This document shows positions 34,897 to 45,478 of a stretch of DNA of 64,000 bases, piece after piece. The DNA is from ZC4RG30 sp963777735 (GTDB taxonomy: Bacteria > Pseudomonadota > Gammaproteobacteria > Steroidobacterales > Steroidobacteraceae). A program made the translations under genes and the position numbers. Under the pieces are notes generated by a model. That model was not told where the DNA came from. It ran no database searches and was given only the letters and a program-made list of their open reading frames with translations. The stretch spans positions 1 to 64,000 of the forward strand of contig CAVZRQ010000008.1 of the NCBI GenBank assembly GCA_963777735.1, written 5' to 3'. Within the stretch, counting starts at the first letter, position 1, and each line of letters begins with the position of its first letter.

Positions 34897-37492
34897 ATGA
34901 CTGAGCGCAATGGCGCACGCTGGATCGTGCTGAAATTTGGCGGCACGAGTGTGTCCAGCAAACCGAACTGGAACAACATTGCTGAAGTGACACGACGACG
35001 CCTGGCGGAAGGCGCGCAGGTTTTCATCGTGCACTCGGCCGTGAGTGGCATCACCGACCGGCTCGAGAAACTGCTGGCTGCAGCGCTGATAGGCGAGCAT
35101 GAGGCAGCGCTTGCGGCGATCGAGGCGCGGCATGTCCAGCTGTGTGATGAACTCGGCATCGGTCGCAGTGCGCAGCTGGACGGCTATTTCACCGAACTGG
35201 CGCAGATTGCGCAGGGCATTCATCTCACGCACGAGTTGAGCGATCGCACGCGCGCGATGGTGATGTCCACTGGTGAGCTGATGTCCACCGAGATCGGTTC
35301 GCGCTACCTGCGGCAGCTCGGCATCGACGTGACCTGGTGGGATGCGCGTGAAGGACTGAAGGCCGAAGAACGGCACCACGCATCCGAGAAGGGCAACTGG
35401 CTCTCGGCCACCTGTGATTTCACGCCGAATGCCGCGCTGTCTGCCCGACTGGCTGCATTGTCGCCGGTGGTGATCACGCAGGGTTTCATCGCGAGCGATG
35501 CGCGCGGGGATACCGTGCTCCTGGGGCGCGGTGGTTCGGATACATCCGGTGCGTATTTCGCGGCCATTCTGGCGGCGCTGCGCCTGGAGATCTGGACCGA
35601 TGTGCCCGGCATGTTCAGCGCGAATCCGCGTTCCACGCCGGCCGCGCGCCTGTTGCGCGAGCTGCACTATGACGAGGCGCAGGAGATCGCGAGCTCTGGT
35701 GCCAAGGTGCTGCATCCGCGCTGCGTGATGCCGGTGCGGGTGCATCGCATACCGCTTTACGTGTATGCCACGCAGGTGCCGGACCTCGAAGGCACGCACA
35801 TCGCGGCGACCACCGCCGATTCATCGGCCAAGGTCAAGGCGGTGTGCGTCAAGAAGGGCATCACGCTGGTGTCGCTCGACAGCCCGGGCATGTGGCACGA
35901 AGTCGGCTTTCTCGCCGATGCATTCCAGATCTTCAAGCTGCACGGCATGTCGATCGATCTGGTTTCCACATCGGAAACCAACGTGACCGTGTCGCTGGAT
36001 CCGCAGGCCAACAGCATGGATGCGGCCGCGATGGAGCGGCTGACGGCGGATCTCTCGGAGCTGTGCCGCGCGCAGATCATCGGACCCTGTGCTTCGGTGA
36101 GTCTGGTGGGTCGCAATATCCGCGGCATCCTGCATGAGCTCGGCGAGGCATTCGAATTCTTTGCCGAGCAGAAGATCTATCTGGTCAGCCAGGCCGCCAA
36201 TGATCTCAATTTCAGCTTCGTGGTGGACGAAGCCCAGGCCGATCGCCTGGTGAACGAGCTGCATGCACTGCTGATCCACCCGGAGCCGGGCGATCGCGTC
36301 ATCGGTCCCACCTGGGAAGAGTTGTTCCGCAAACCCGGTTCGGAGGTCGTGCCGGCCAACTGGTGGTGGCAGGACAAGCAGGCAGCAACTACTGGCTGCC
36401 ATGCAGGGGCGCGATGCGGCCTATGTTTACGATGCCGCCACGGTCGAACGAAGCGCCCGCGATCTGCTGCAGCTGAAGGCGATCGACCGGGTGCACTTCG
36501 CGACCAAGGCGAACTGGCATGCCGGCCTGCTGCAGGTGCTGTACCGCGCTGGCGTGAAGATGGAATGCGTGTCGAGTGCCGAGCTCGATCATGTGTTCGC
36601 CAGCCTGCCGGGCATCCAGCCCGACGAAGTGCTGTTCACGCCGAACTTCGCGCCGCGCGCCGAATACGAATACGCGCTGGCGAAGGGCGTGAACGTCACC
36701 ATCGACAACCTGCATGCGCTGCGGGCCTGGCCGGAGCTGTTCAAGGGCAGGCGCGTGCTGGTGCGCATCGATACCGGCACGGGTCGGGGCCATCATCATC
36801 ACGTGCGAACCGCGGGCACCTATGCCAAGTTCGGCGTGCCACTGGGCGAGATCGACGAGCTCAAGCAGCTGGTGAAGAGCACGGGCGTCGTCGTGTATGG
36901 CCTGCATGCCCACACGGGTAGCGGCATCACCGACATCCGCAACTGGACGCAGACAGCGCAGGAGCTGGGTCAGGTGGCGGCGCAGCTCGGCACCATCACC
37001 ACGCTGAATATTGGTGGTGGATTCGGCGTGCCGGATTCCAATCACCGTCTGCACGTTGATCTCGCGGCGCTCGACCAGGCCTTGCTCGAGTTCAAGGCAG
37101 CGAACCCCGGCGTTTCGCTGTGGATCGAACCGGGGCGCTATCTGGTTGCCGTGGGCGGCGTGCTGCTCGCGCGGGTGACGCAGCTCAAGCAGAAGGGCGC
37201 ACAGGGTTATATCGGCGTGGCGACGGGCATGAACGCTCTCATCCGCCCGGCGCTGTATGGTTCGTTCCATGAGATCGTGAACCTCTCGCGCATCGGCGAG
37301 CCGAATGTCGGCAGCTACGACGTCGTGGGGCCGATCTGCGAAAGCGGCGACGTGCTGGGGCATGACCGCCTGCTGCCGGAAACGCGCGAAGGCGATGTGC
37401 TGCTGGTGGCCAACGCCGGTGCCTATGGTCGGTCGATGGCTTCGAACTACAACCTGCGACAGCCACCGGAAGAGATCCTGCTGCCTGCGTAA
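34897..37492 (+). CDS. bifunctional aspartate kinase / diaminopimelate decarboxylase, frameshifted
   Basis: One polypeptide carries the first and last enzymes of lysine synthesis. Residues 1-290 are aspartokinase (VLKFGGTSV, TDVPGMFSANPR), followed by two ACT regions (about 315-470) for feedback control. The C-terminal 360 residues are PLP-dependent DAP decarboxylase with HFATKANWH carrying the PLP lysine, HAHTGSGI, GGGFGVPD and CESGD. The frame changes in the linker: an extra G at 36381-36382 separates DKQ from QQLLAAMQGRDA. The corrected length of 864 matches the known fusion of Xanthomonas relatives. The fusion is native; only the base shift is suspect. Confidence 0.9.
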
Positions 37493-37511
37493 GCGATCAA
37501 CCTGCAGTTTC

Positions 37512-37534
37512 GCCGTCCGCAGTTACGGGACGGC
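37512..37534. terminator. possible terminator hairpin between convergent genes
   Basis: GCCGTCC (37512-37518) pairs with GGACGGC (37528-37534) around a 9-nt loop, straddling the stop codon of the MFS gene and lying 20 bp after the lysine-fusion stop. There is no U-tract, so termination activity is uncertain. Confidence 0.3.
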
Positions 37535-38791
37535 AACTTCGGCCCGACGTTCCAGCACGCGCGGCGCAGTCTCTCGAAGGCCCAGCGCGACCAGCACTGC
37601 GGCGGCCGCGAGGAGCAGCATGAACCACAGTGGTGCCCGCAGCCCGAGCTGATCCGCAGCATATCCCGCGATGATGGGCGAGAAGACGCCGCCCAATATC
37701 TCCGCCACACCCATGCACAGCCCCAGCGCCAGGGGAATGCGCGCGGCCTTGACGCTTTCCGAGGGGATCGTCGCCATGAACAGCGGAAAGGCGCCGGTGA
37801 TGCTCCAGCCTATGAAGAAGATGGCAACCAGGCCCCATACCGCACTGGTGTAGTAGAGCGCGCCCAGTGGCAGCAGGATGCCGATGAGCGGGGTGAGGAT
37901 CATCATCGGCCTGCGACCAAGGCGATCCGAAAGTGCCGGCACCAGCGTGGAGGCCAGCGTGGCGGAAATGCCGAGGGTTCCCATCAGCCAGCTCATCGTC
38001 TCTGCGTCGAAGAGTCGCGATTGAGTGAGATACAGCGGCATGAAGGCCCAGCAGACCACGAGATAGGACACCAGCAGCACACCCAGCAGGACGCAGCGCC
38101 ACACGTTGGGTTCCAGCAGCACTTCGCGCATTGCGCCGGACCTGGCGCCAGCGTCGCTGGCTTCGCGTTGCGGGAGGGGTGTGGAACGGATGAGCCAGAG
38201 CATGAGCAGCGCAGTCAGCAGCCCCGGAACGCCGGCCAGAAAGAACGCGTGACGCCAGCCATACCAGGTCGCGAATGCCACCAGCACCACCGGCGCCACG
38301 AACGAACCGAACAGGCTTGAACCGAAGCCCTGCGCGACGCCCATGGCGAGCCCGCGATGGCGGGGCGAGACCGCGCTCGCGATCAGCGACTGGCTGACGG
38401 GCATGATGCCGCCTTCCGCGAGACCCATGAGCAGTCGGGTGCCGAGCAGCAAGGCGAACGACGAGGCCAGGCCGGAAGCAAACGAGCAGACCGAGAAGGC
38501 CACCGTGCACAGGATCAGCAACTGCTTGCGGGAGGCGTGGCGATCTGCGATCGCACCGACGCCCAGCGCAGCCAGGGCCCAGGTCAAGGAAAGCGCTCCC
38601 GCCAGCAGGCCCACCTGGGTGTTGTTCAGGCCGAGCTCGGGCTGGATGAACGGCATCAGGAAATTCAGGGCATTCCGGTCGAACAGCACGATGCCGAAAT
38701 TCAGACTCAGCAATGCGGTCAGCAACACCTGATAAGCACCGCTGTGCGCCGGCGCGGGCCTTGCTGTCGCGATGGCGGAATCAGGCGTCAT
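37523..38791 (-). CDS. MFS transporter
   Basis: ATG 38791 gives a 422-residue protein with twelve predicted membrane helices. Between helices 2 and 3 is the MFS motif GAIADRHASRKQ, and the repeat is seen as DRLGRRPM after helix 8. FDRNALNF and MPFIQPELGLNN in the first loop resemble anion:cation symporters of the sialate/glucarate/phthalate group, so an organic-acid substrate is a guess. It overlaps the NTF2-like gene upstream by 11 bp and is co-transcribed with it. Confidence 0.85.
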   Translation of the reverse strand: MTPDSAIATARPAPAHSGAYQVLLTALLSLNFGIVLFDRNALNFLMPFIQPELGLNNTQVGLLAGALSLTWALAALGVGAIADRHASRKQLLILCTVAFSVCSFASGLASSFALLLGTRLLMGLAEGGIMPVSQSLIASAVSPRHRGLAMGVAQGFGSSLFGSFVAPVVLVAFATWYGWRHAFFLAGVPGLLTALLMLWLIRSTPLPQREASDAGARSGAMREVLLEPNVWRCVLLGVLLVSYLVVCWAFMPLYLTQSRLFDAETMSWLMGTLGISATLASTLVPALSDRLGRRPMMILTPLIGILLPLGALYYTSAVWGLVAIFFIGWSITGAFPLFMATIPSESVKAARIPLALGLCMGVAEILGGVFSPIIAGYAADQLGLRAPLWFMLLLAAAAVLVALGLRETAPRVLERRAEVAVP

Positions 38792-39245
38792 TTCGTTCGA
38801 ACCTTGCCAGCACTGCGCCAGACCATCCCATGATGGCTTTGGCACGGATGCGCCAGGCGCCATCCACTTTGGCCACGACATCGCGGACGTGGCCGCACCA
38901 GTGCAGATGGGGTGGTTGCGGCGGGTGGTTGATCGTGGCCCAGGCGTAGGAACGCACGATCCAGTGATCCATGCGCTCTTCCGGATCAGACTCGAAGACG
39001 AACTGCGACATCTGATGCTGGTGGCCGGGGAAGTCCGCACGCTCGTGGAACTTCAGTACCAGTCTGCGGATCTCGTCGCGACCCTTGCGGATCTCGAGCG
39101 TCCCGTCACGCGTCTCCTCGGTTACCTCGGCATCTTCGGTGAAGAGCGCCACGTATCCATCGGTGTCGCCGGTATCCAGTGCCCAGCTGTAACGCGCGTA
39201 GAGTTCGAGGATCTCCAGACGATCCTGGGTGCAAGGTCCAGCCAT
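38781..39245 (-). CDS. NTF2/SnoaL-like protein
   Basis: ATG 39245 follows AAGGGGG; the earlier in-frame start (39272) would lie close to the his stop. The 154-residue product has a single NTF2-like cone fold: an N-terminal helix pair with ELYARYSWALDTGDTDGYVALF, then a sheet ending in DGAWRIRAKAIMGWS. This fold is used by small-molecule hydratases, isomerases and dioxygenase beta subunits. The coupled MFS gene suggests a transport-plus-modification pair for one organic compound. It lies 46 bp after the last his gene and may be read from the his operon. Confidence 0.75.
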   Translation of the reverse strand: MAGPCTQDRLEILELYARYSWALDTGDTDGYVALFTEDAEVTEETRDGTLEIRKGRDEIRRLVLKFHERADFPGHQHQMSQFVFESDPEERMDHWIVRSYAWATINHPPQPPHLHWCGHVRDVVAKVDGAWRIRAKAIMGWSGAVLARFERNDA

Positions 39246-39290
39246 GTATCCCCCTTTGCCGGAATCCGGCAACCGGATACTAGCAATGAG

Positions 39291-39926
39291 CTACTGTTTC
39301 GCGCGATGCCGCGCCGCCAGCTCGGCAGCCACGCCACCCAGCGACTGCCCGCTGGCACGCAGCAGCAGTGTCAGGTGAAACAGCAGGTCGGCCGATTCGC
39401 TGATCAGCTCGGGTCCGTCGCCGGCCTGTGCGGCGAGCGCAACCTCGACGCCTTCCTCACCGACCTTCTGCGCCATGCGCTTGATGCCGCTGGCATAGAG
39501 CCTGGCGGTGTAGCTGCCTTCGGGATTCTCTGCGATGCGCGCTTCGATCACGGCTTCCAGCCGGGCCAGGAAGCCGAATCCTTCACTGGCCGGCAATGAG
39601 CCATCACCGAAGCAGGTGAGGGTATCGCGGTGGCAGGCGGGGCCCGCCGGATTCACGCGGATCAGCAGGGTGTCGTTGTCGCAGTCGGCGGTCACCGAAA
39701 CCAGGTTCAGCGTGTTGCCGGAGGTTTCGCCTTTTTCCCACAGGCGTTGCTTCGAGCGGCTGTAGAACACCACGCGCTTGCGTTCGAGTGTGGCGAGCAG
39801 CGCATCGCGGTTCAGGTAGCCCAGCATCAGCACGGCCTCCGTACGCGCATCCTGCACGATGCCTGGCAGCAGGCCATCGCCCTTGCTCCAGTCCAGCGCG
39901 TCGATATCCAGCATGCCGCTATTCAT
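39291..39926 (-). CDS. hisIE: phosphoribosyl-AMP cyclohydrolase / phosphoribosyl-ATP pyrophosphatase
   Basis: This 211-residue fusion does steps two and three of histidine synthesis. The HisI part (about 1-110) contains YSRSKQRLWEKGETSGN and the zinc cysteines in TADCDND and PACHRD; the HisE part (about 118-205) has KRMAQKVGEEGVEVALAA and ESADLLFHL. Length is normal and the frame is intact. It is the last gene of the his operon and its start overlaps hisF by 4 bp. Confidence 0.95.
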   Translation of the reverse strand: MNSGMLDIDALDWSKGDGLLPGIVQDARTEAVLMLGYLNRDALLATLERKRVVFYSRSKQRLWEKGETSGNTLNLVSVTADCDNDTLLIRVNPAGPACHRDTLTCFGDGSLPASEGFGFLARLEAVIEARIAENPEGSYTARLYASGIKRMAQKVGEEGVEVALAAQAGDGPELISESADLLFHLTLLLRASGQSLGGVAAELAARHRAKQ

Positions 39927-40690
39927 GGTCGAACCTCGATGCGCCTCGCGCGCAGGTACTGCTTCAGGTCTGGAATGGCAATCTGGCCGCTGTGGAAAAC
40001 GCTGGCGGCGAGCGCTGCGTCGGCGGCGTGTTGTTCGAACAGCGCGGCGAAGTGCTCTGGTGCGCCCGCGCCACCAGAGGCGACCAGCGGCACGCTGCAG
40101 CAGGCGCGCACGGCCAGCAGCTGCTGCAGGTCGTAGCCGCGCCGCACGCCGTCGCTGGCCATGCAGTTGAGCACGATCTCGCCGGCACCGCGCGCCTGGG
40201 CTTCACGCACCCATTGCAGGGTGTCGCGGCCGGAGTCGCGGCTGCGGTCGGGATCGCCGGTGAACTGATAGACACGAAAACCATCGGGTGTGGTCTGGCT
40301 GTCGATGCCCACCACCACGCACTGCGAGCCGAAACGCGCAGCGAGGCGATCGATCAGTTCCGGATCCGCAAGCGCCGGCGAGTTCACCGAAATCTTCTCG
40401 GCGCCGGCATTGAGGATGGCTTCGGCATCAGCCACCGAGCGGATGCCGCCGGCCACGCAGAAGGGGATGTCGAGCACGGAGGCGACGCGGCTGATCCAGC
40501 TGCGATCCACCGAGCGGCCCTGCGGGCTCGCCGTGATGTCGTAGAACACCAGCTCGTCCGCGCCTTCGTCGCGATAGCGTTCGGAGAGCTCGAGGATTTC
40601 GCCCACCACGCGGTGGTCGCGGAACTGCACACCCTTGACGACCTGGCCGTCACGGACGTCGAGGCAGGGAATCAGGCGTCGCGCAAGTAT
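39923..40690 (-). CDS. hisF: imidazole glycerol phosphate synthase cyclase subunit, non-standard start codon
   Basis: HisF with HisH makes imidazole glycerol phosphate and AICAR. All of the protein is present, including the catalytic Asp in IPCLDVRDG and the second in GIDSQT. The family start, LARRLIPCLDV, is preceded by ATA (40688-40690), not ATG, GTG or TTG, and no usual start codon occurs nearby in frame. A perfect GGAGG lies 10 nt upstream, inside the end of hisA, so translation should begin at this ATA. From ATA the protein has 255 residues, normal length. Starting at the next GTG (40630) would delete the catalytic Asp. Either ATA is used or the base is wrong. Confidence 0.9.
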   Translation of the reverse strand: MLARRLIPCLDVRDGQVVKGVQFRDHRVVGEILELSERYRDEGADELVFYDITASPQGRSVDRSWISRVASVLDIPFCVAGGIRSVADAEAILNAGAEKISVNSPALADPELIDRLAARFGSQCVVVGIDSQTTPDGFRVYQFTGDPDRSRDSGRDTLQWVREAQARGAGEIVLNCMASDGVRRGYDLQQLLAVRACCSVPLVASGGAGAPEHFAALFEQHAADAALAASVFHSGQIAIPDLKQYLRARRIEVRP

Positions 40691-41412
40691 GGTTGCAACT
40701 CCTCCATGCTGATGCGGCCTTCGAGCAGGGCCTTGCCACTGATGGCAGCGGCAAGACCCATGGCGTCGAGACGTTGCAGATCTGCCGCGGAACGGATGCC
40801 GCCGGACGCCTGCCAGGCGATGGTGGGGAAGCGCCGCTGTGCTTCGCCATAGAGGTCAAAGCCGGGGCCACCCAGCGCGCCATCGCGTTCGATGTCTGTG
40901 CACAGCACATGACGCAGCGGCGTGTCGGCGAAGGATTGCAGCAGTTCCCACAGGGACAGCGCATGTTCCTGCACCCAGCCGCGGGTGCGCACGCGCGGCA
41001 CGCCGGTGTCATCCACGCGGACGTCGATGGCCAGGCAGACTCGCTCCGCACCATAGGACTCGAGGCAGTCGCGCAGCAGCTGCGGATTCTCCACGGCAGC
41101 GCTGCCGATCACGGCCCGGCTCACGCCGGCCTGCACGGCCTCATCGACCAGCGCACGCGAGCGCAGGCCGCCACCCAGCTGGATGCGGATGCGCTGCTGC
41201 GAGGCCATCTGACGGATCAGGTCGCGGTTGCCGGGTGTGCCGTCGCGGGCACCGTCCAGATCGACCAGGTGCAGCCAGCGTACGCCGGCATCCGCATAGC
41301 GTTCGAGCAGTTCACGCGGATCGACTTCATAACGCGTCTCGGCGTGGAATTCGCCCTTGAGCAGGCGCACACAGTGTCCGCCACGCAGATCAATGGAAGG
41401 AATCAGTAACAA
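40672..41412 (-). CDS. hisA: ProFAR isomerase
   Basis: HisA isomerises the ProFAR aminoaldose to the ketose. The 246-residue barrel is intact, with IPSIDLRGGHCVRL at the first strand (catalytic Asp), QLGGGLRS, and CTDIERDGALGGP containing the second catalytic Asp. It lies between hisH and hisF; its 3' end overlaps hisF by 19 bp and holds the hisF ribosome site. Confidence 0.95.
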   Translation of the reverse strand: MLLIPSIDLRGGHCVRLLKGEFHAETRYEVDPRELLERYADAGVRWLHLVDLDGARDGTPGNRDLIRQMASQQRIRIQLGGGLRSRALVDEAVQAGVSRAVIGSAAVENPQLLRDCLESYGAERVCLAIDVRVDDTGVPRVRTRGWVQEHALSLWELLQSFADTPLRHVLCTDIERDGALGGPGFDLYGEAQRRFPTIAWQASGGIRSAADLQRLDAMGLAAAISGKALLEGRISMEELQPYLRDA

Positions 41413-41414
41413 GG

Positions 41415-42030
41415 TTACTCCGTCAATGACAGGAAATTGGCGAGCAGCCGCGCGCCGGCGGCGGCTGAGCGCTCAGGGTGGAATTGCACGCCGCGGAAAT
41501 TGTCGCGCCGGACTGCCGCCGTGAACTGGCCGCCGTAGTCGCAGCGGGCAATCGTGGCTGTGGCTGACCGGCGCTGCGTAGCTGTGCACGAAATAGAAAT
41601 AGGCTCCCGACGGAATGCCATCGAACAGCGGATCGTCGACCAGTGGTTCGAACTGATTCCAGCCCATGTGCGGCACCGGCAGGTCGGGGCTGGCGCGAAA
41701 TCGTTCAACCCGGCCCGGAACGATTCCGAGGCCGGCTGTTTCCGTGCTGCCGCTTGCCGCTTCCGCTGATGCGGAATAAAGCAGCTGCATGCCGAGGCAG
41801 ATGCCCAGCAGTGGCTGCGTGAGGGTTGGAATGACTGCAGCGAGGCCGCTGCCGTTCAGGCGCTGCATGGTGTCGTGGGCCGCGCCCACGCCCGGCAGCA
41901 GCACATGTGATGCCGCGCGGATGCGCGCCGGATCCACGCTGACTTCGGCGCGGGCGCCCAGGCGCTGCAGGGCGAACAGCAGCGAGGCGATGTTGGCGCC
42001 GCCGCTGTCGATGACCACCACATCGGACAT
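41415..42030 (-). CDS. hisH: imidazole glycerol phosphate synthase glutaminase subunit, frameshifted
   Basis: HisH releases ammonia from glutamine for HisF. The first frame has the nucleophile-elbow LLGICLGMQLL with its Cys and MGWNQFEPL. It shifts after PVSHS; an extra base at about 41555 restores TIARCDYGG, and then FHPERS, which holds the catalytic His and Glu. Corrected length is 204 residues, normal. The start is 2 bp from the hisB stop. An amidotransferase without its FHPE triad would be dead, so a sequence error is likelier than a real mutation. Confidence 0.9.
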
Positions 42031-42032
42031 GC

Positions 42033-43112
42033 CTACAGCACTCCCTTGGTGGAGGGCAGGTCGTTGCCCTCACGCCGCAGTGCCTGTCGCAGTGCCCGGC
42101 CAACGCCCTTGAAGCAGGCCTCGACCATGTGGTGCGTATTCTCACCGGTGACGCTGACATGCAGCGCGGCACCGAGAGTTTCAGCCAGCGAGCGGAAGAA
42201 ATGCGGCACCAGTTCGGTGGCGAGTCCGCCGACCTCGGTGCGCGCGAACTTGCCCTCGAACACGGCATAGGGGCGGCCGGAAAGATCGATCGCCACCTGC
42301 ACGCGCGCTTCATCCATGGGCAGCAGGAAGCCATAGCGGCCGATGCCGCGCTTGTCGCCCAGTGCCTGGCGGATGGCGCGATCCGAGCGCCAGCGCGCAG
42401 TCTTCCACGGTGTGGTGTTCGTCGACCTGCAGGTCACCTTTGCAGGTCAGCTGCAGCGAGAAGCCGCCGTGCTTGGCGAGCTGCTCCAGCATGTGATCGA
42501 AGAATGCATGCCCGGTGCTGATGTGGATCGGGCCCTCGGCATCCAGATCGATGTCGATGGAGATGCTGGTTTCCTTGGTGCTGCGCTCGTAGCGCGCGCG
42601 CCGCGACAGCAGCTCCGCGCACGATCGCGGGCCAGGTTTCCTGCGGCGGGCCATTCTTCTGCACGCGCAGGCCGCGTACGCCGAGGTTGCGCGCGAAGTG
42701 CGAGGTCCGTCTCGCGGTCGCCGATCATCACGCTGCTGGCGAAGTCGATGGGTGTGCGGTCGAGGTATTCCTGCACCAGGCCGAGCTTCGGCTTGCGGCA
42801 GCTGCAGGCGTCCGCCGGCTTGTGCGGGCAGATGCAGATGGCATCGAAGTGCAGCCCCTGCGAGGCCAGCGTGTCGATCACGAAGTTCTGCGGCAGGTCG
42901 AAGTCGGCCTGCGGAAAGCTGGTGGTGCCGAGGCCATCCTGGTTGGTGACCATCACCAGGCGGTAACCTGCGGCGGTGAGCTTCTGCAGCGAGGCAAACA
43001 CATCGGGCAGCCAGCGGATCTTGTCGAGCGCATCCACCTGTTCGTCGGCGGGCTCTTCGATCAACGTGCCATCCCGGTCGACAAACAGGATCTTCTGTGC
43101 GGGCGTCTTCAT
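42033..43112 (-). CDS. hisB: histidinol phosphatase / imidazoleglycerol-phosphate dehydratase, three frameshifts
   Basis: The enterobacterial-type bifunctional HisB is recognisable in four pieces. The HAD phosphatase part has FVDRDGTLIEEP and the zinc cysteines in CICPHKP and CSCRKP; the dehydratase part has STGHAFFDHMLEQLAKHGG, DEHHTVEDCALALG and SGRPYAVFEGKF. Extra bases at about 42700, 42615 and 42382 explain the breaks; corrected length is 358 residues, against 355 in E. coli. It is coupled to hisC, overlapping by 4 bp. Confidence 0.9.
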
Positions 43113-44163
43113 TTCAGGCTCTCCAGCACGCGATTGTTCTCCGCCACGGTGCCAACGGAAATGCGCAGCGATTGAGGCAGGGCAGGTTGCCGGACATCGC
43201 GGATGATGAGCCCCGCACCCCGGACCTTTGCCAGCACGTCGTCGGGGTTGGCGCAGTCGATCAGCAGGAAATTCGCATCACTGGGCCACACTCGCAGGAT
43301 GCCGGGTGTAGCCGCCAGTGCGCCAGCCAGGCGCGCGCGCTCCTGCAGCAGCAACCGAACGCGCTCCTGCATCGCAGCGATGGCAGCGGGCTGCAGCAGC
43401 GGCGCAACAGCCTCCACCGTCAGCTCGGTGATCGCGTAGGGAGGAATGACCTTGCGCGCCAGGGCGATGATTTCCGGTGCAGCCAGCAATGCGCCCACGC
43501 GCGCGCCCGCGAGACCATGGGCCTTCGACAGTGTCTTGAGGATGGCAAGATTGGGCAGCTTCGCCGAGCTGTGCGCACAGGCTCGGCACGCTGGCGAAAT
43601 CGATATACGCCTCGTCGACCACCAGCATGGCGCGCGGCGCCAGCTTGTTTGCCAGCTCCACCAGCAGCTGCGGTGCAATGGCATTGGCAGTGGGATTGTT
43701 CGGCGAACAGACGAACACCAGCTTGGTGTTGTCGTCCACAGCGGCAAGCAGCGCCTGCACATCCAGTGCGAAACCAGTCTCTGCGCGCAGTGGCACGGTG
43801 CGCACTTCGGCGCCCTGGATCCGCGCCGCCACGGCATACATGCCGAAGGTCGGCGGGCAGATGATGATGTTGTCGAGGCCGGCCCGGCAGAAGATGCGCA
43901 TCAGCAGGTCGATGGCCTCGTCGCTGCCGCGACCCACCAGCAACTGCTCCGGTTGCACGCCGTAGAGCCGGGCCAGGCCCTGCACCAGCGGGGGAGGCTG
44001 CGGTTCCGGATAGCGGTTCAGCCCCGCCTGCGATGCGATCGCCTTCCACCCGCCATGGCAGTTCGTTGGCGTGCAGGCGCGTGAGCGACGGTTCCCATGC
44101 CGCATGACTGTAAGGGGTGAGGGCGCGGATCTCGGGACGCGCGCGATCGAGAATCCCGCTCAC
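43109..44163 (-). CDS. hisC: histidinol-phosphate aminotransferase, two frameshifts
   Basis: HisC is a PLP aminotransferase. GTG 44163 overlaps the hisD stop (GTGA). The pieces are LTRLHANELPWR, then GLNRYPEPQPPPLV, SPNNPTANAI and VDEAYIDFA, then TLSKAHGLAGARVG with the PLP lysine. Extra bases at about 44024 (a C run) and about 43560 join them. The corrected length of 350 residues is normal. The first frame change removes the middle domain, so the unedited reading gives no enzyme. Confidence 0.88.
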
Positions 44164-45473
44164 GCCGAACCGCCGAGCTGTTCCAGGCGGATGGTCACTG
44201 CGCGCGCGTGCGCATCCAGGCCCTCCATCGAAGCCAGTGTCTCGGCTACCGGGCCCAGGTTGCGGATGCCATCTGCCGTGAGTTCCTGCACCGTCATGCG
44301 CTTCTGGAAGTCGGTGAGTGACAGACCGCTGTAGGCGCGTGCATAGCCGTAGGTGGGCAACACATGGTTGGTGCCCGAGCAATAGTCGCCCATCGATTCC
44401 GGTGACCAGGCGCCGAGGAAGATCGAACCGGCATTGATGATGCCGTCGAGCAGCGCGCGCGGCTCCTGCGTCTGCACGATCAGGTGTTCTGGCGCGTAGT
44501 CATTCGACACCTGCAGCGCGGTGGTCAGATCCGGCACCAGGATGATCCGGCAGTTCGCAGCCGACTGCTGCAGGATGCTCTTGCGCGACAGCGAGCCGCG
44601 CTGCCGGTCGAACTCCGCCGAAACGGCGGTAGCCAGTGCGGCCGAATCGGTGACCAGAATGGCCTGCGCGCGGGTGTCGTGCTCGGCCTGGGCCAGCAGG
44701 TCCGCCGCAACAAATGCAGCGTTGGCGTTGCCGTCCGCGATCACCAGCACCTCCGAGGGGCCGGCAGGCAGGTCGCAGGCGGCGCCATCCGGATCTGCCG
44801 CAACGATCTGTTTCGCAGCGGTGGTCAGTGCCGTGCCTGGGCCGTAGATCTTGTCCACCTTGGTGATGCTGGCTGTGCCATAGGCCATCGCCGCAATGGC
44901 CTGCGCACCACCGGCCTTGAACACCCGGGTCACGCCGCAGCGCCGCGCAGCCACCAGCACGGCGGCATTCGCACTGCCATCTGCAGCAGGCGGCGTGCAC
45001 AGCACGCGCTCGGGGCAGCCCGCGAGCTGCGCCGGCACCGCCACCATGATCACCGTGGAGGGCAGCGGCGCGGAACCTGCGGGCACATACAGCCCCACGG
45101 CCGGAATCGGCCGGAAAATGCGCTCGCAGCGTCACGCCCGGCATGACTTCCATGCTGATGGGCGCGCTGAGCTGCGCAGCGTGAAAGCGCCGCACGTTGT
45201 CGATGGCCGTATCGATGGCGGCGATCTGCTTCGGCGTTGAGCATGCCCTCGGCGGCATCGAACTCCTCGCGGCGTGACCTGCACCGACTGCAGCTTCGCG
45301 CGATCGAAACGCTCGGCAAAACGCAGCAGTGCCGCGTCACCATCCTTGCGCACCTCGCGGATGATGGAACGCGCGAGGTTCTCGACATCCTGTTGCGATT
45401 CAAGCCGCGGGCGCAGCAGCGCACGGCGGCGGGCGTCGGCGTCGAGTTCCGACCAGTTGATTGTCTGCAGCAT
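44160..45473 (-). CDS. hisD: histidinol dehydrogenase, three frameshifts
   Basis: HisD carries out the last two oxidations to histidine. ATG 45473 starts QTINWSELDADARRRALL. Extra bases at about 45269, 45237 and 45130 interrupt the N-terminal 120 residues; from 45098 the frame is clean through AVGLYVPAG, KVDKIYGPGTALT, DLPAGPSEVLVIAD and SGTNHVLPTYG with the zinc-ligand region. Corrected length is 436, against 434 in E. coli. It starts 5 bp after the hisG stop and overlaps hisC by 4 bp. Confidence 0.9.
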
Positions 45474-45478
45474 GATAT

